A DNA stretch of 64,000 nt from Glaciihabitans arcticus (GTDB lineage Bacteria; Actinomycetota; Actinomycetes; Actinomycetales; Microbacteriaceae): contig NZ_SISG01000001.1 in NCBI RefSeq assembly GCF_004310685.1, positions 2,666,001 to 2,730,000 of the forward strand, given 5' to 3'. Shown here piece after piece: positions 1-9,630 of this stretch. The notes beneath the pieces are model-generated. The model ran no database searches. It saw only the letters and a program-made list of their open reading frames with translations, and had not been told where the DNA came from. The translations under genes and the position numbers were made by a program. The stretch's first letter is position 1. Every line of letters begins with the position of its first letter.

Positions 1-1908
1 CGTGATCGTCGCGGTCGCCACGGTGTCGGCGACGATGCTCGTCACGTCGGAGGTGATGGTCGACAACGTCGGAACGGCGACGCGTGGGGTGACCGTGATC
101 GCCACGGTGTTAGCACCCGTCGTGCCGGCGATGGTGAAGCTCACCGTCGCGGTGCCGGGGGCAGCCGAGGTCAGGGTCGCGGTGTAGGTGCCGTCGCCGT
201 TATCGGTCACGGCGCTCAGGGTGCCGAGCGTCGAACTCGCGGTGACGATACCCGCGGATGTGCCCGTCGGATCCCCCAGGTTGTTGCGCGCGGTGATGGT
301 GACTGTCGCGGTCTCGTCACCGTCGGCGACGATCGTGGTCACGTCGGAGGCGATCGTCGAGTCGGCGGCCGTGGCGGGGCGGGGAGCGAAGGTGACGGCG
401 GTGGCGCCGATCGAGCCCGCGGTGATCCTGCCCGTCACACCGAAGGTCCCGACGGTCGTGCTGGTGGCGGTGACGGAACACGAGCCGTCCGTGCCCGTCA
501 CGCAGGTTACGGATGAGAGTGTGACATCCCGGCCCGTCGCGATTGTCACGGTCGCGCCGACCGCAGGGTTGCCGAGGTCGTTGCGCACAGTCGCGGTGAT
601 CGTGTTCTGCTGCACGCCGTCGGCGACGACCGTGCCCGTGGTCGTGGCGGTTATCGAACCGCCCGCGGTAACGGGGACGGCGGCGCGCACCGTGTACCCG
701 CGCCACTTACCGCCCGAGATCGGGAAGGTCGCCGCGAAGGCCGGGTCGTAGTCGACGATGATGGCGGGATTGCGGCCCAGCGATGAGGTGCTGAGTGTTC
801 CGTCGGAGAACGTGGTGGGTGCGGGACCGAGGAACCTCACGTTGCTCAGGAACGTGCCGTTGGTGTCGAACGCGTTGGCACCGATGCTGGTGACGCCTGC
901 CGGGATGGTCACAGAGGCCAGTCGTGAGGAATTGAAGGCGGAGGTCCCGACCGACGTCACCGAACTGGGAATCGTCACGCTCGTCATCGGGCTGAAGCGG
1001 AAGGCATAGCCGGGGATCGAGACGAGAGTGTCGGGCAGGCTGAGCGAAGTGATCACATTGTGGTCGAACGCCGCGAGACCGAAGGTGGAGACTCCGCGCC
1101 CGATCGTCAGGGACTGGATCGCGTTGCGGTCGAAGGCATAGTCGGCGATGAAGGTCACGGTGTCGGGGATCACCATGGACGTGAGCTGGTTGCTGTCGAA
1201 TGCGGAGTACCCGATTGACGTGATGTGCGGCGGGATGGTGAAGCTCGTGAGACTGTTCGTACGAAAGGCGTAATCCGGAATCGCGGTTATACCGGTGCCG
1301 ATGGTCAGCGACGTCAGCAGATTGTTGGAGAACGCGTACGTTCCGAGGCTCGTGACGCGGTTGGGGATGTCGAGGCTCGTGATGCGGTTGCTGGCAAACG
1401 CATTGATTCCGATGGAGGTGACGTTTGCGGGAACCGCGAACGAGGGCAGCTGGTTGTTGGAGAACGCGCCCTCCGGGATCCCCGTGATTGCGGTGCCGAT
1501 GGTCAACGAGGTGAGGCGGTTGCTCCGGAAGGCGTTCACGCCGAGGCTCGTCACCGAGTCCGGAATGACAAGAGACGTTATGTAGTTGGTCTGGAACGCG
1601 CCCGCGCCGATCGAAGTGACCGTCGAGGGGATGCTCACCGAGGCGATGAACTTAGTGCTGAATGCATTGGCGCCGATGGACGTGACGGTGTACGTGTTCG
1701 TGCCGAAGGTCACGGTGGGTGGGATGACCACCGCGCTGTTTGCCGCCCCGAAATATCCGGTCACCGACGCGGTGAGGTTGGTGACGTTGAGCGTGTAGTC
1801 GACACGGTTCGCGTCCTGGACGGCGGCGGCCGGCGTCGCGATGGCGACGGATGCGGCGACGAGGATCGTCGCGATGGACAGGCGGAGCAGAGCGGCGGCG
1901 GGGCGCAT
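1..1908 (-). CDS. Secreted BspA-type leucine-rich repeat / Ig-like surface protein (3' end outside window)
   Basis: The frame stays open from an ATG at 1908 to the window edge, giving 636 visible codons. Residues 1 to about 29 form a Sec signal peptide (MRPAAALLRLS..., ending ATPAAA). Residues about 55-395 hold roughly a dozen 23-residue repeats of the type TSLTIGTAITGIPEGAF, the pattern of BspA-like LRR_5 repeats, closed by SGGKWRGYTV. From about residue 405 the protein becomes invasin-like Ig domains (for example ATVRNDLGNPAVGATVTI). A cell-surface adhesion role is inferred from the family; the C-terminal anchor is not visible. The ribosome site (GAAAGAA) is weak. Confidence 0.85.
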   Translation of the reverse strand, partial: MRPAAALLRLSIATILVAASVAIATPAAAVQDANRVDYTLNVTNLTASVTGYFGAANSAVVIPPTVTFGTNTYTVTSIGANAFSTKFIASVSIPSTVTSIGAGAFQTNYITSLVIPDSVTSLGVNAFRSNRLTSLTIGTAITGIPEGAFSNNQLPSFAVPANVTSIGINAFASNRITSLDIPNRVTSLGTYAFSNNLLTSLTIGTGITAIPDYAFRTNSLTSFTIPPHITSIGYSAFDSNQLTSMVIPDTVTFIADYAFDRNAIQSLTIGRGVSTFGLAAFDHNVITSLSLPDTLVSIPGYAFRFSPMTSVTIPSSVTSVGTSAFNSSRLASVTIPAGVTSIGANAFDTNGTFLSNVRFLGPAPTTFSDGTLSTSSLGRNPAIIVDYDPAFAATFPISGGKWRGYTVRAAVPVTAGGSITATTTGTVVADGVQQNTITATVRNDLGNPAVGATVTIATGRDVTLSSVTCVTGTDGSCSVTATSTTVGTFGVTGRITAGSIGATAVTFAPRPATAADSTIASDVTTIVADGDETATVTITARNNLGDPTGTSAGIVTASSTLGTLSAVTDNGDGTYTATLTSAAPGTATVSFTIAGTTGANTVAITVTPRVAVPTLSTITSDVTSIVADTVATATIT

Positions 1909-2054
1909 GAAATTCTTTCGATCGGGTAGAGCGAACATTCCCGCGGATGGGTTCACGGGGGAGCGAAGTCGTTTCGACACTATCCGTCGGTTGTCTTTTT
2001 CGTGACGGTTTGACCCGTTCTGGGGGCGACAGGTCATTTGCGGGCCGCCGCGCG

Positions 2055-2067
2055 TAGCCTTGAGCGG
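2055..2067 (+). promoter_or_regulatory. Probable leaderless promoter -10 for the acyl-CoA dehydrogenase-like gene
   Basis: TAGCCT at 2055-2060 is followed by six bases and then the GTG start codon at 2067. No Shine-Dalgarno sequence precedes the GTG. This spacing is that of leaderless actinobacterial transcripts; it is an inference from spacing only. Confidence 0.45.
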
Positions 2068-3155
2068 TGATCCTCTCCCCGGAACTCCTCGACCGCATCC
2101 GCTCGCGTGCCGCCGGCTACGACGCGGAGAACGCCTTCTTCGCCGAAGACCTGTCCGAACTGCGTGCCGCCGGCTACCTCGCTCCCCGACCGCTGCTCGA
2201 AGTGGTGCGTGACCAGCGGCTACTTGCCGCGCACGCTCCGGCGACGGCCCTCGGCATCAACATGCACCTCGTCTGGACCGGAGTCGCCCGCGCCCTCGTC
2301 GAGCGCGGCGACACGTCGCTCGAGTGGGTGCTGCGGGATGCCGCGGCCGGCGAACTGTTCGCCTTCGGCAACAGCGAACCGGGCAACGACCTCGTGCTCT
2401 GGGACTCGCTCACCACGGCGACCCCGGTCGATGGCGGGTGGTCGTTCAGCGGCACCAAGATCTTCACCTCGCTCGCGCCGGCCTGGACACGCCTCGGCAT
2501 CTTCGGCCGCTTCGAGGACTCGCTCGTGCACGGCTTCATCGACCGGTCCTCGCCAGGGGTCACGACTCTCAACGACTGGGACACCCTCGGCATGCGCGCT
2601 ACCCAGAGCCATACGACGGTTCTGGATGGCGCGTTCGTCCCGGCGGCGCGGGTCTCGCGCGTGCTTCCGGTGGGTCCGAACGCCGACCCCTTTGTGTTCG
2701 GCATCTTCTCGAGCTTCCTGCTCTCCATTGGTTCCGTCTATGCGGGCATTGCAGATCGGGCGCTCGAGCTGGCGGTGTCCGCGGTGGGTTCACGGAAGTC
2801 GATGAAGACCGGACTCGCCTACTCGCAGGATCCGGACATCCGCTGGCGCATCGCGGATGCCGCACTCGCCCTCGACGCCCTCGCGCCGCAGCTCGAGTCG
2901 CTCGCCGCCGATGTCGACGAGGTGGTTGATCACGGCGCGGACTGGTTCCGCCTGCTGGTCGGCGTCAAGCACCGCGCCACGGAGACCGCCCGGCACGTCG
3001 TCGACCAGGCGATGCGGGTGGCCGGTGGTTCGGGATACCGTTCCACGTCGGAACTCGCGCGTCTCCAGCGCGACGTGCTCGCCGGCATCTACCACCCGAG
3101 CGACACCGAGTCGATCCACGCGACGGTTGCGGGCAACCTCCTCGGTTCTCTCTAG
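2067..3155 (+). CDS. Acyl-CoA dehydrogenase family flavoprotein
   Basis: This 362-residue protein has the acyl-CoA dehydrogenase fold order: an N-terminal helical domain, a central beta domain (FAFGNSEPGNDLVL near residue 110, then GWSFSGTKIFTSLAP) and a C-terminal helical bundle ending RVAGGSGYRSTSELARLQRD and HPSDTESIHATVAGN. The C-terminal half resembles the Acyl-CoA_dh_2/DszC-type branch, which also contains flavin-dependent monooxygenases, so the reaction could be either oxidation of an acyl thioester or a monooxygenation. The substrate cannot be read from the sequence. It starts with GTG and stands alone; its stop lies one base from the stop of the convergent lipoprotein gene. Confidence 0.8.
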   Translation: MILSPELLDRIRSRAAGYDAENAFFAEDLSELRAAGYLAPRPLLEVVRDQRLLAAHAPATALGINMHLVWTGVARALVERGDTSLEWVLRDAAAGELFAFGNSEPGNDLVLWDSLTTATPVDGGWSFSGTKIFTSLAPAWTRLGIFGRFEDSLVHGFIDRSSPGVTTLNDWDTLGMRATQSHTTVLDGAFVPAARVSRVLPVGPNADPFVFGIFSSFLLSIGSVYAGIADRALELAVSAVGSRKSMKTGLAYSQDPDIRWRIADAALALDALAPQLESLAADVDEVVDHGADWFRLLVGVKHRATETARHVVDQAMRVAGGSGYRSTSELARLQRDVLAGIYHPSDTESIHATVAGNLLGSL

Positions 3156-3156
3156 A

Positions 3157-3660
3157 TCAGCGCAGCACTCCGCACGCGGTGACAACGCGAAGCAACACTG
3201 AGCCCTCGGCTCCTGTCGGATACATCAAGAGATAGGACCCGGTCTCATCCTCGATGAGGGTGTGCGAGCCCGTCACGGGCCACGTTGTGCCGTCGGCGTA
3301 CTCGGCAGGCGTGTTCGCCGTGCCGGTGGACGTTACGGCGTCACCGTACTCTTGCTGAACCTCCGCGACGGTGCTCGCGACGTCCGTCGACGAGAACGTC
3401 GTCGCCATGATCCAGCGACCGACACCTGCGTCTTCTCCGGCGCAATCGGTGACATTCGGTTCGGGTTCGGCAATCACGGCCGACTCGGGGAACTCCGCGA
3501 TCAACTTGTCGACGACGCCCATCGACGCGTCCCGCACCTCGACGAGTGACGACGTGAACTTCGGAGGCTCGGGTTCCGTGGGAGCAGTGGGCGAACATCC
3601 CGCAAGCGCTGCGAGAACGAGCGGAGCGATCAGGAGTAGCGCAAGTCGACGAGTAGTCAC
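3157..3660 (-). CDS. Small lipoprotein of unknown function
   Basis: The 167-residue product begins with a lipoprotein signal (MTTRRLALLLIAPLVLAALA then GC, lipid-bearing Cys22). I do not recognise the mature domain; two further cysteines (in TDCAGEDAG and TACGVLR) could form a disulfide. The start is GTG, with GGGGAG about nine bases upstream. It begins only 14 bases after the cydDC stop on the same strand, so it may be read through from the cytochrome bd operon, but any role in bd assembly is guesswork. Confidence 0.75.
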   Translation of the reverse strand: MTTRRLALLLIAPLVLAALAGCSPTAPTEPEPPKFTSSLVEVRDASMGVVDKLIAEFPESAVIAEPEPNVTDCAGEDAGVGRWIMATTFSSTDVASTVAEVQQEYGDAVTSTGTANTPAEYADGTTWPVTGSHTLIEDETGSYLLMYPTGAEGSVLLRVVTACGVLR

Positions 3661-3674
3661 AGACGCATTCTCCC

Positions 3675-6600
3675 CTATCGTGAGCGAAGCGAGGTCTGCC
3701 GGCCCAGGTGCACGCGCACGTCGGAGTCGAGCGTGTCAGCCGCGTGGTGCGTGACCATGACCACGATGCGGCCGGCGAGGGCGGAACGCAGGTCGGACAT
3801 AAGCGCGGCGGCGGCACCCGCATCCAGGTGAGCGGTCGGTTCGTCGAGCAGCACAACATCCGCGCGGGTGAGCAGCGTGCGCGCCACCGCGAGCCGCTGT
3901 CGCTGGCCGCCCGACAGGGACGTACCCTCCGCCCCGATGCGGGTGTCCAGACCCAGCGGGAGGCTGGCGATGAGCGGCCCGAGCCCGACACGGTCGAGGG
4001 ACTCGAGCAGCGTGGCATCCGACGGCCGATCAGAGCGGGCCCGCGCCAGCAGCAGGTTGGCCCGGATGGTCGAGTCGAACAGGTGACCCTCCTGGGGGCA
4101 CCAGGCCATGCGCGCGCGCAGGGCGAGCGGGTCGAGCCCGCGCGCATCCTCACCATTGATCAGAAGCGAACCGGATGCCGGGGCCAGGTACCCGAGAACA
4201 GTCGCCAGCAGTGTCGATTTACCCGACCCAGAAGGCCCGTCAACGATGACCCAGTCGCCGGGAGTGGCCTCGGCGTGCAGGGTGCGGAAGGCGGGCTCCG
4301 CCCCATCCCACCCGGCGCTCAGGTCGCTCAGCTCGAGGCGGGTGATGCGGTCGACGGGGGCGGTGCCGGTCGACACCGGTGCCGGAAGCTCCGTCACAGC
4401 CGCGACCCGGCGCAGTGCCGAGCGGAGGGCGGGCGCCTGCTGCACGGCATCTATGAGGGCGAGCATGGGCTCGGCGAGAGCGATCGGCAGTAGCGCGAGC
4501 ACCGCGACGATCCCGGGCTGGATTGCGACCCCCGAGGTGACGGCGAGCATCGCACCGGTCGCGGCACAGCAGGCCAGCAGCGTGAGTGCGCCGCCGAGGC
4601 CGAGAGCGCCGGAGGTGCGTCGGGCCTGCACGGCCGCAGCCGAATCGAGCGAGGCGAGGGCGTCGCGGGCGCGCGCCGAGACGCCGTTGGCGCGCAGCTC
4701 CCCGGCCGCGGCCAGGGTGGCGGCGAACCTGCGGACGACGGAAGAGCGGATCAGCGCCTGCCCGCGCGCGGCGGACCGGTCGGCGAGGAGCGCGATCGCG
4801 GGGGAGACCACGAGGCAGACGGCGAGCAGCACGAGCAGCACCGGAAGGGCCGGAGCGTGCAGCGCGAGCACGGCGATCACGACGGCGATCGCGCACAGCA
4901 CGCCGACCGCGATAGGCAGCAATACACGGGGCACCAGATCCCGCACGCGATCGGCAGAGGCGACGAGGTAGTCGAGGGCGACACCGCCGCGGGCGAGGCC
5001 GCGCGAGGCGACGCCGCGGGCGGCGAGCCCCGTCCACAGGCGCATGCGCAGGTCGGTGAGGGATCCGAGCACGGCGTCGTGGGTGAGCAGGCGCTCCGCG
5101 TAGCGCAGCACCGAACGGCCGAGGCCGAAGAAGCGCACACCGACGATCGCGACCAGCAGGTACATGATCGGCGGCTGCTCGCTCGCCCGCACGATGAGCC
5201 AGCCGGAGACCGCGGTAAGGGAGATCGCGAACAGCGCGGCGGCGGCACCGAGGAGGATGGAGGCAGTGAAACGCCAGCCGGTCGGGCGGAGGTAGGCGAG
5301 GAGGGCGATCACACCCTCCTTCGCAGGCTCAGTCGGCGCTGGGGTCGCGCGATCGCTGGCGCGATCGTCATAGCTCCACGGCGCAAGCTCGATCATCGGA
5401 ACTGACTCGATGGGATCGGATGCGCGCAGGGTCGTCGAGCCCAGCAGCACGCGCGTGTCAGCGAGCCCCGCGACCGCCGCTTCATGCGAGGCGATGACCA
5501 TCGTCACGCGACCGCGCAACATGCGCAGCGCGTTCTCCACGAGCGCGGCGCTCGCGGCGTCGAGGTGCGCGGTGGGCTCGTCGAGAAGGAGCAGGCGCGC
5601 GCCCTCATCCACTCGCAGAAGGCCCCGGGCCACCGCGACACGACGCAGCTCGCCGGGGCTGAGGCGGGCAGGGTCGACGTCCGCGAGGTGACTGAGGCCG
5701 AGCTGGGCGAGCACCCGGTCGACCTCCGAACCGTAGAGCGCGAGTTCGGCACGCACCGTCTCGCCGACGGTGTGCGGGTGTTGCGGAACCCATGCCACGA
5801 GCGAGGGGTCGATGCCGACGACGCGGCCGTCGAAGGAGGTGAGTTCCCCGGCGAGCACCCGCAGCACCGTCGTCTTGCCGCTGCCGCTCGCCCCCTCGAG
5901 TGAGGTCACGCCGCCAGCGCGCACCTCGAAGCTGACGTTCGTCACGGCCGAGTCGCCGCGGTCGGGGTAGCGCACCGTCAGGCCGTCGACGCGCAGGAAA
6001 TCACCGTCGCGAACCGGTGACACCAGAAGCGGTGCGTCGATCATGGCACGTGCCCGACGCTGGGCCGCGAGGCCATCCTGCGAGGAATGGAACGCGGCAC
6101 CCAGGTCGCGGAACGGCGCGAAGCACTCCGGTGCGAGCACGAGCGCGACGAGTCCGAGCGCGAGCGGCATGTCGCCGTGCACGAGCCGCACACCCACGGC
6201 GACCGCGACGATGGCGACCGAGATGGTCGAGATGAGTTCGAGCACCAGGGAAGAGAGGAACGCGCTCTTCAGGGTGCTCATCGTCGTTCTGCGGTGCTCG
6301 GTCGAGATGCGCTCGAGCGCTGCGGTCTGGTCGGCGACCCGGCCGAGGCCCACGAGCACCGGCAGTCCGCGGGCCAGCTCGACGAGGTGGTCGCTGAGGC
6401 GACTGAGTGTGCTGGATGCCGCGTCCGCCCGGTCCCGCGTGTGCATGCCCACGAGTGCGAGAAAGACCGGCACGAGCGGCACGGTCAGCACAACGATGAT
6501 CGCGCTGACCCAGTCCGCGCTGAGGATCCGCACCCCGACGAGCAGGGGCACGACCGCCGCCGACATGATCGACGGCAGCACCGTGCGGTAGTAGTTGTCC

Positions 6601-6932
6601 AGCTCGTCGAGACCGACGGTGCCGATCGCGGTGAGTGAGCCGACGCTGCCCGATGGGCCGGCGAGCGCCCGGTCGGTGAGCTGCAGGCGCAGCGCGCTCT
6701 TCGCGGCGAGTGCCGCCCGCGTCGCATAGACCTGCGACGCCCAGGATGCGGCCGCGCGGAGAGCGCCTCCGAGGATCGCGAGACGGATGGCGCCGCCGAC
6801 GTCCTCGCCCGCGATCACCCCGACGACACCCGTAGCCACCGCTTCGGCGACGGCCACGAGACCGAGAGCCCTGAGGGCGGAGAAAAGGCCGAGCACTCCG
6901 AGGGTCAGCGGCGAGGCATCCAGTCGCTTCAT
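3675..6932 (-). CDS. cydDC: Fused CydD-CydC ABC exporter for cytochrome bd assembly
   Basis: One 1085-residue chain carries two complete ABC exporter halves. Residues about 1-520 are CydD-like: membrane segments, Walker A GASGSGKTT, signature LSPGELRR and Walker B LLLLDEPTAHLD. Residues about 540-1085 are CydC-like: Walker A GPSGSGKST, signature LSGGQRQR and Walker B VVLLDEPTAHLD. In E. coli the heterodimer CydD/CydC acts on intracellular thiols and haem and is needed to mature bd oxidase; the fusion is common in actinobacteria. The first-half signature LSPGE departs from canonical LSGGQ. The ATG overlaps the cydB stop by 4 bp, so translation is probably coupled. Confidence 0.93.
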   Translation of the reverse strand: MKRLDASPLTLGVLGLFSALRALGLVAVAEAVATGVVGVIAGEDVGGAIRLAILGGALRAAASWASQVYATRAALAAKSALRLQLTDRALAGPSGSVGSLTAIGTVGLDELDNYYRTVLPSIMSAAVVPLLVGVRILSADWVSAIIVVLTVPLVPVFLALVGMHTRDRADAASSTLSRLSDHLVELARGLPVLVGLGRVADQTAALERISTEHRRTTMSTLKSAFLSSLVLELISTISVAIVAVAVGVRLVHGDMPLALGLVALVLAPECFAPFRDLGAAFHSSQDGLAAQRRARAMIDAPLLVSPVRDGDFLRVDGLTVRYPDRGDSAVTNVSFEVRAGGVTSLEGASGSGKTTVLRVLAGELTSFDGRVVGIDPSLVAWVPQHPHTVGETVRAELALYGSEVDRVLAQLGLSHLADVDPARLSPGELRRVAVARGLLRVDEGARLLLLDEPTAHLDAASAALVENALRMLRGRVTMVIASHEAAVAGLADTRVLLGSTTLRASDPIESVPMIELAPWSYDDRASDRATPAPTEPAKEGVIALLAYLRPTGWRFTASILLGAAAALFAISLTAVSGWLIVRASEQPPIMYLLVAIVGVRFFGLGRSVLRYAERLLTHDAVLGSLTDLRMRLWTGLAARGVASRGLARGGVALDYLVASADRVRDLVPRVLLPIAVGVLCAIAVVIAVLALHAPALPVLLVLLAVCLVVSPAIALLADRSAARGQALIRSSVVRRFAATLAAAGELRANGVSARARDALASLDSAAAVQARRTSGALGLGGALTLLACCAATGAMLAVTSGVAIQPGIVAVLALLPIALAEPMLALIDAVQQAPALRSALRRVAAVTELPAPVSTGTAPVDRITRLELSDLSAGWDGAEPAFRTLHAEATPGDWVIVDGPSGSGKSTLLATVLGYLAPASGSLLINGEDARGLDPLALRARMAWCPQEGHLFDSTIRANLLLARARSDRPSDATLLESLDRVGLGPLIASLPLGLDTRIGAEGTSLSGGQRQRLAVARTLLTRADVVLLDEPTAHLDAGAAAALMSDLRSALAGRIVVMVTHHAADTLDSDVRVHLGRQTSLRSR

Positions 6933-7966
6933 GATTCCCGGGTCAGCACTGCCGCGCGCACCACGTGGGCGTCGGGGATGTGGGTCTCGCTCACGCGCTT
7001 GCGGAACACCCAGTAGGTCCAGCCCTGGTAGAGGAAGACGAGGGGGAGGCCGAATGCCGCGACGACGGTCATCACGCCGAGCGTGTAGTCGCCGCTCGAC
7101 GCGTTCGAGACGGTGAGGTTGAATTCGGGCGACAGTGTCGATGGCAGCACGTTCGGGAACGCCGAGGCGAAGATGGACGAGGCGCCGAACAGCAGGAACA
7201 CGGCGATGCCGGTGAAGGCGCGACCCTCGCGGCCGGCGCGGGCACTGAACCAGGCCCAGACCACGGCGACGACCGCGACGAGGATGAGCGCCCAGGTCCA
7301 GGTCTTGCCGTTGATGAACTGCACCGCGAGCACCCAGCCGACGATCGGCAGCAGCGCGATCGGCGACCAGCGAACGAGGAAGCGGCGCGCGTTCTCGCGC
7401 ACCGAGCCCTCCGTCTTGAGGCCGAGGAAGGCCGCGGCGTGCACGAGGCAGAAGCCCACGACGGCGAGACCGCCGAGGATCGCGTAGCCGTTCAGCCAGG
7501 CGAAGGGTCCGCCGACCCGGTCACCGTTCTCGTTTATTGGCAGTCCGGTCGTGGTGAGCGCGAGCGCCGCACCGATGCCGAATGCGGAGACGAGAGAGCC
7601 GAGGCCGAGGGCCAGATCCCAGGCCCGACGCCAGCGTGCCGTCGCGCCCTTGCCGCGGTACTCGATCGCGACGGCGCGGAAGATGAGGCCGAGCAGCACG
7701 AGCGTGAGCGGGATGTAGAGGGTCGAGAACAGCGAGGCGTACCAGAACGGGAAGGCCGCGAAGGTGGCGGCGCCGGCGGTGATCAGCCAGACCTCGTTGC
7801 CGTCCCAGACCGGTCCGATGGAGTTGAGCATGACCCGGCGCTGCACGTTGTTCTTTGTGCTGAAGATCATGTGCATGCCGACGCCGAGGTCGAAGCCCTC
7901 GAGCAGCAGGTAGCCGATCCAGAGCACGGCGATGGCGACGAACCAGATGGTGGGAAGGGTATCCAT
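6929..7966 (-). CDS. cydB: Cytochrome bd ubiquinol/menaquinol oxidase subunit II
   Basis: The 345-residue polytopic protein begins with the typical CydB N-terminus (IWFVAIAVLWIGYLLLEGF then DLG), followed by GPVWDGNEVWLITAGAATF. CydB pairs with CydA in the cytoplasmic membrane and structurally supports the haem-bearing subunit of the high-affinity terminal oxidase. The gene lies 11 bases after cydA and overlaps cydDC by 4 bases, so the order cydA-cydB-cydDC is a single operon. Confidence 0.95.
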   Translation of the reverse strand: MDTLPTIWFVAIAVLWIGYLLLEGFDLGVGMHMIFSTKNNVQRRVMLNSIGPVWDGNEVWLITAGAATFAAFPFWYASLFSTLYIPLTLVLLGLIFRAVAIEYRGKGATARWRRAWDLALGLGSLVSAFGIGAALALTTTGLPINENGDRVGGPFAWLNGYAILGGLAVVGFCLVHAAAFLGLKTEGSVRENARRFLVRWSPIALLPIVGWVLAVQFINGKTWTWALILVAVVAVVWAWFSARAGREGRAFTGIAVFLLFGASSIFASAFPNVLPSTLSPEFNLTVSNASSGDYTLGVMTVVAAFGLPLVFLYQGWTYWVFRKRVSETHIPDAHVVRAAVLTRES

Positions 7967-7977
7967 GATCAGTGTCC

Positions 7978-9528
7978 TTAGTACGCGAAGGCGAGAACGT
8001 CGTCGGGCTTGTCGGTGTCGTCGGGCTTATCGGAGTGATCGGCCGGCGGCAGCGCCGACGCGGTCCCACCCCGCACGTACGTCACGAGCAGGCGGATCTC
8101 GACGACCATCAGCGCGCCGTAGACGAGTCCGAGCGAGATCAGCGAGAAGAGCAGCTCCCCGGCGGTGACCCCGGGGGACACGGCCGACGCGGTGAACATG
8201 AACACGCCATCCACACCGCTCGGATTCGGGTTGGGCGCGACCACGAACGGCTGGCGACCCATCTCGGTGAAGATCCAGCCGGCCGAGTTGGCGGCGAACG
8301 GCGCGAGTATTCCGACGATCGCGAGGCGCATGATCCACTTCGACGCGGGTACGGTCCCCTTGCGGGTGAGCCAGAGGGCGACGACCGCGGCGAAGGCGGC
8401 CATGGCGCCGAACGTGATCATCAGGCGGAAGCCCCAGTAGGTGACGGCCATGATCGGCACGTAGTTGATCTCGTTGCCGTTCGCGTCCACCGTGCCGTAC
8501 TTCTCCTGGTACTCGGGCACAAGCGTGTTGACACCCTTGATCTCGGTGTCGAAGTCGCCGTGTGCGAGGAACGAGAGGAGGCCCGGCACCTCGATCACGT
8601 TGACCACCTGTGAGCAGTCGCGCGCGCCGAGGTCCCCGATGGCGAAGAGTGAGAATGCTGATCCGTCGTGGCAGGCGGCTTCGGCCGCGGCCATCTTCAT
8701 CGGCTGCTGGTCGAACATGAGCTTGGCCTGCAGGTCGCCGGTGAGGGCGACGCCGCCGAAGGCGAGCACCGCGACGACGGCGCCGATGCGCAGCGAGCGG
8801 ATCCAGACCGCGTGGTCTTCGCGGTCGCGGCTCGGGATACTCGGGTTCTCGCCCACGATGACGCGGCCGGTGGCGTCCACCGTGTCGATGCCGTCCTTGC
8901 GGCGCTGCCAGAGCTGGTACCAGGCGATGCCGAGCACGAATGCTCCGCCGACGCCGAGGGCGCCGAAGATCGTGTGGGCGTAGGCGGTGAGCGCGGTGTT
9001 GTTGGTGAGCACGGCCCACACGTCGACCATCACGGGGCGGCCGTCGACCAGCTCGACGCCGACCGGGTGCTGCATCCACGAGTTGGCCACGATGATGAAG
9101 AAAGCGGAGAAGACGGAGCCCATCACGGCTATCCAGAGTGTGGCGAGGTGGATCTTCTTTGGCAGCTTGTCCCAGCCGAAGATCCAGAGGCCGAGGAACA
9201 CCGATTCGAAGAAGAACGCGAGGAGACCCTCCATTGCGAGAGGGGCGCCGAAGACGTCGCCGACGAAGCGGGAGTACTCGCTCCACGCCATCCCGAACTG
9301 GAATTCCTGCACAAGCCCGGTGGCCACGCCCATGATGAAGTTGATGAGGTACAACTTGCCCCAGAACTTGGTCATGCGGAGGTAGCGCTCTTTGCCCGTG
9401 CGCACCCACATGGTCTGGAACAGCGCGACGATCGGGCCGAGGCCGAGCGTGAGCGGCACCATCCAGAAGTGGTACACGGTGGTGATTCCGAACTGCCATC
9501 TCGCGATGAGTAGTGGGTCGAGCTCCAT
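7978..9528 (-). CDS. cydA: Cytochrome bd oxidase subunit I
   Basis: The 516-residue product starts at the ATG at 9528, which puts the family N-terminus MELDPLLIARWQFGITTVYH at residue 1 and a good ribosome site (AGAGGAAG) just upstream. A longer in-frame extension to 9627 has no such support. His20 corresponds to the conserved N-terminal haem ligand. GRQPFVVAPN near the C-terminus is the conserved stretch around the quinol site. CydA carries haems b558, b595 and d and reduces oxygen at very low concentration without pumping protons. The upstream region holds three palindromes shared with the divergent blaI-type gene. Confidence 0.96.
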   Translation of the reverse strand: MELDPLLIARWQFGITTVYHFWMVPLTLGLGPIVALFQTMWVRTGKERYLRMTKFWGKLYLINFIMGVATGLVQEFQFGMAWSEYSRFVGDVFGAPLAMEGLLAFFFESVFLGLWIFGWDKLPKKIHLATLWIAVMGSVFSAFFIIVANSWMQHPVGVELVDGRPVMVDVWAVLTNNTALTAYAHTIFGALGVGGAFVLGIAWYQLWQRRKDGIDTVDATGRVIVGENPSIPSRDREDHAVWIRSLRIGAVVAVLAFGGVALTGDLQAKLMFDQQPMKMAAAEAACHDGSAFSLFAIGDLGARDCSQVVNVIEVPGLLSFLAHGDFDTEIKGVNTLVPEYQEKYGTVDANGNEINYVPIMAVTYWGFRLMITFGAMAAFAAVVALWLTRKGTVPASKWIMRLAIVGILAPFAANSAGWIFTEMGRQPFVVAPNPNPSGVDGVFMFTASAVSPGVTAGELLFSLISLGLVYGALMVVEIRLLVTYVRGGTASALPPADHSDKPDDTDKPDDVLAFAY

Positions 9529-9630
9529 GCGCTTCCTCTTTCGCTGTGCCGCGGCGCCCACTCGCTGGACCCCACTCGACAGTGCCTGTGCAAGCGAGCG
9601 GTGGACAGGGCCAAAGGTCCCGAACACTTT

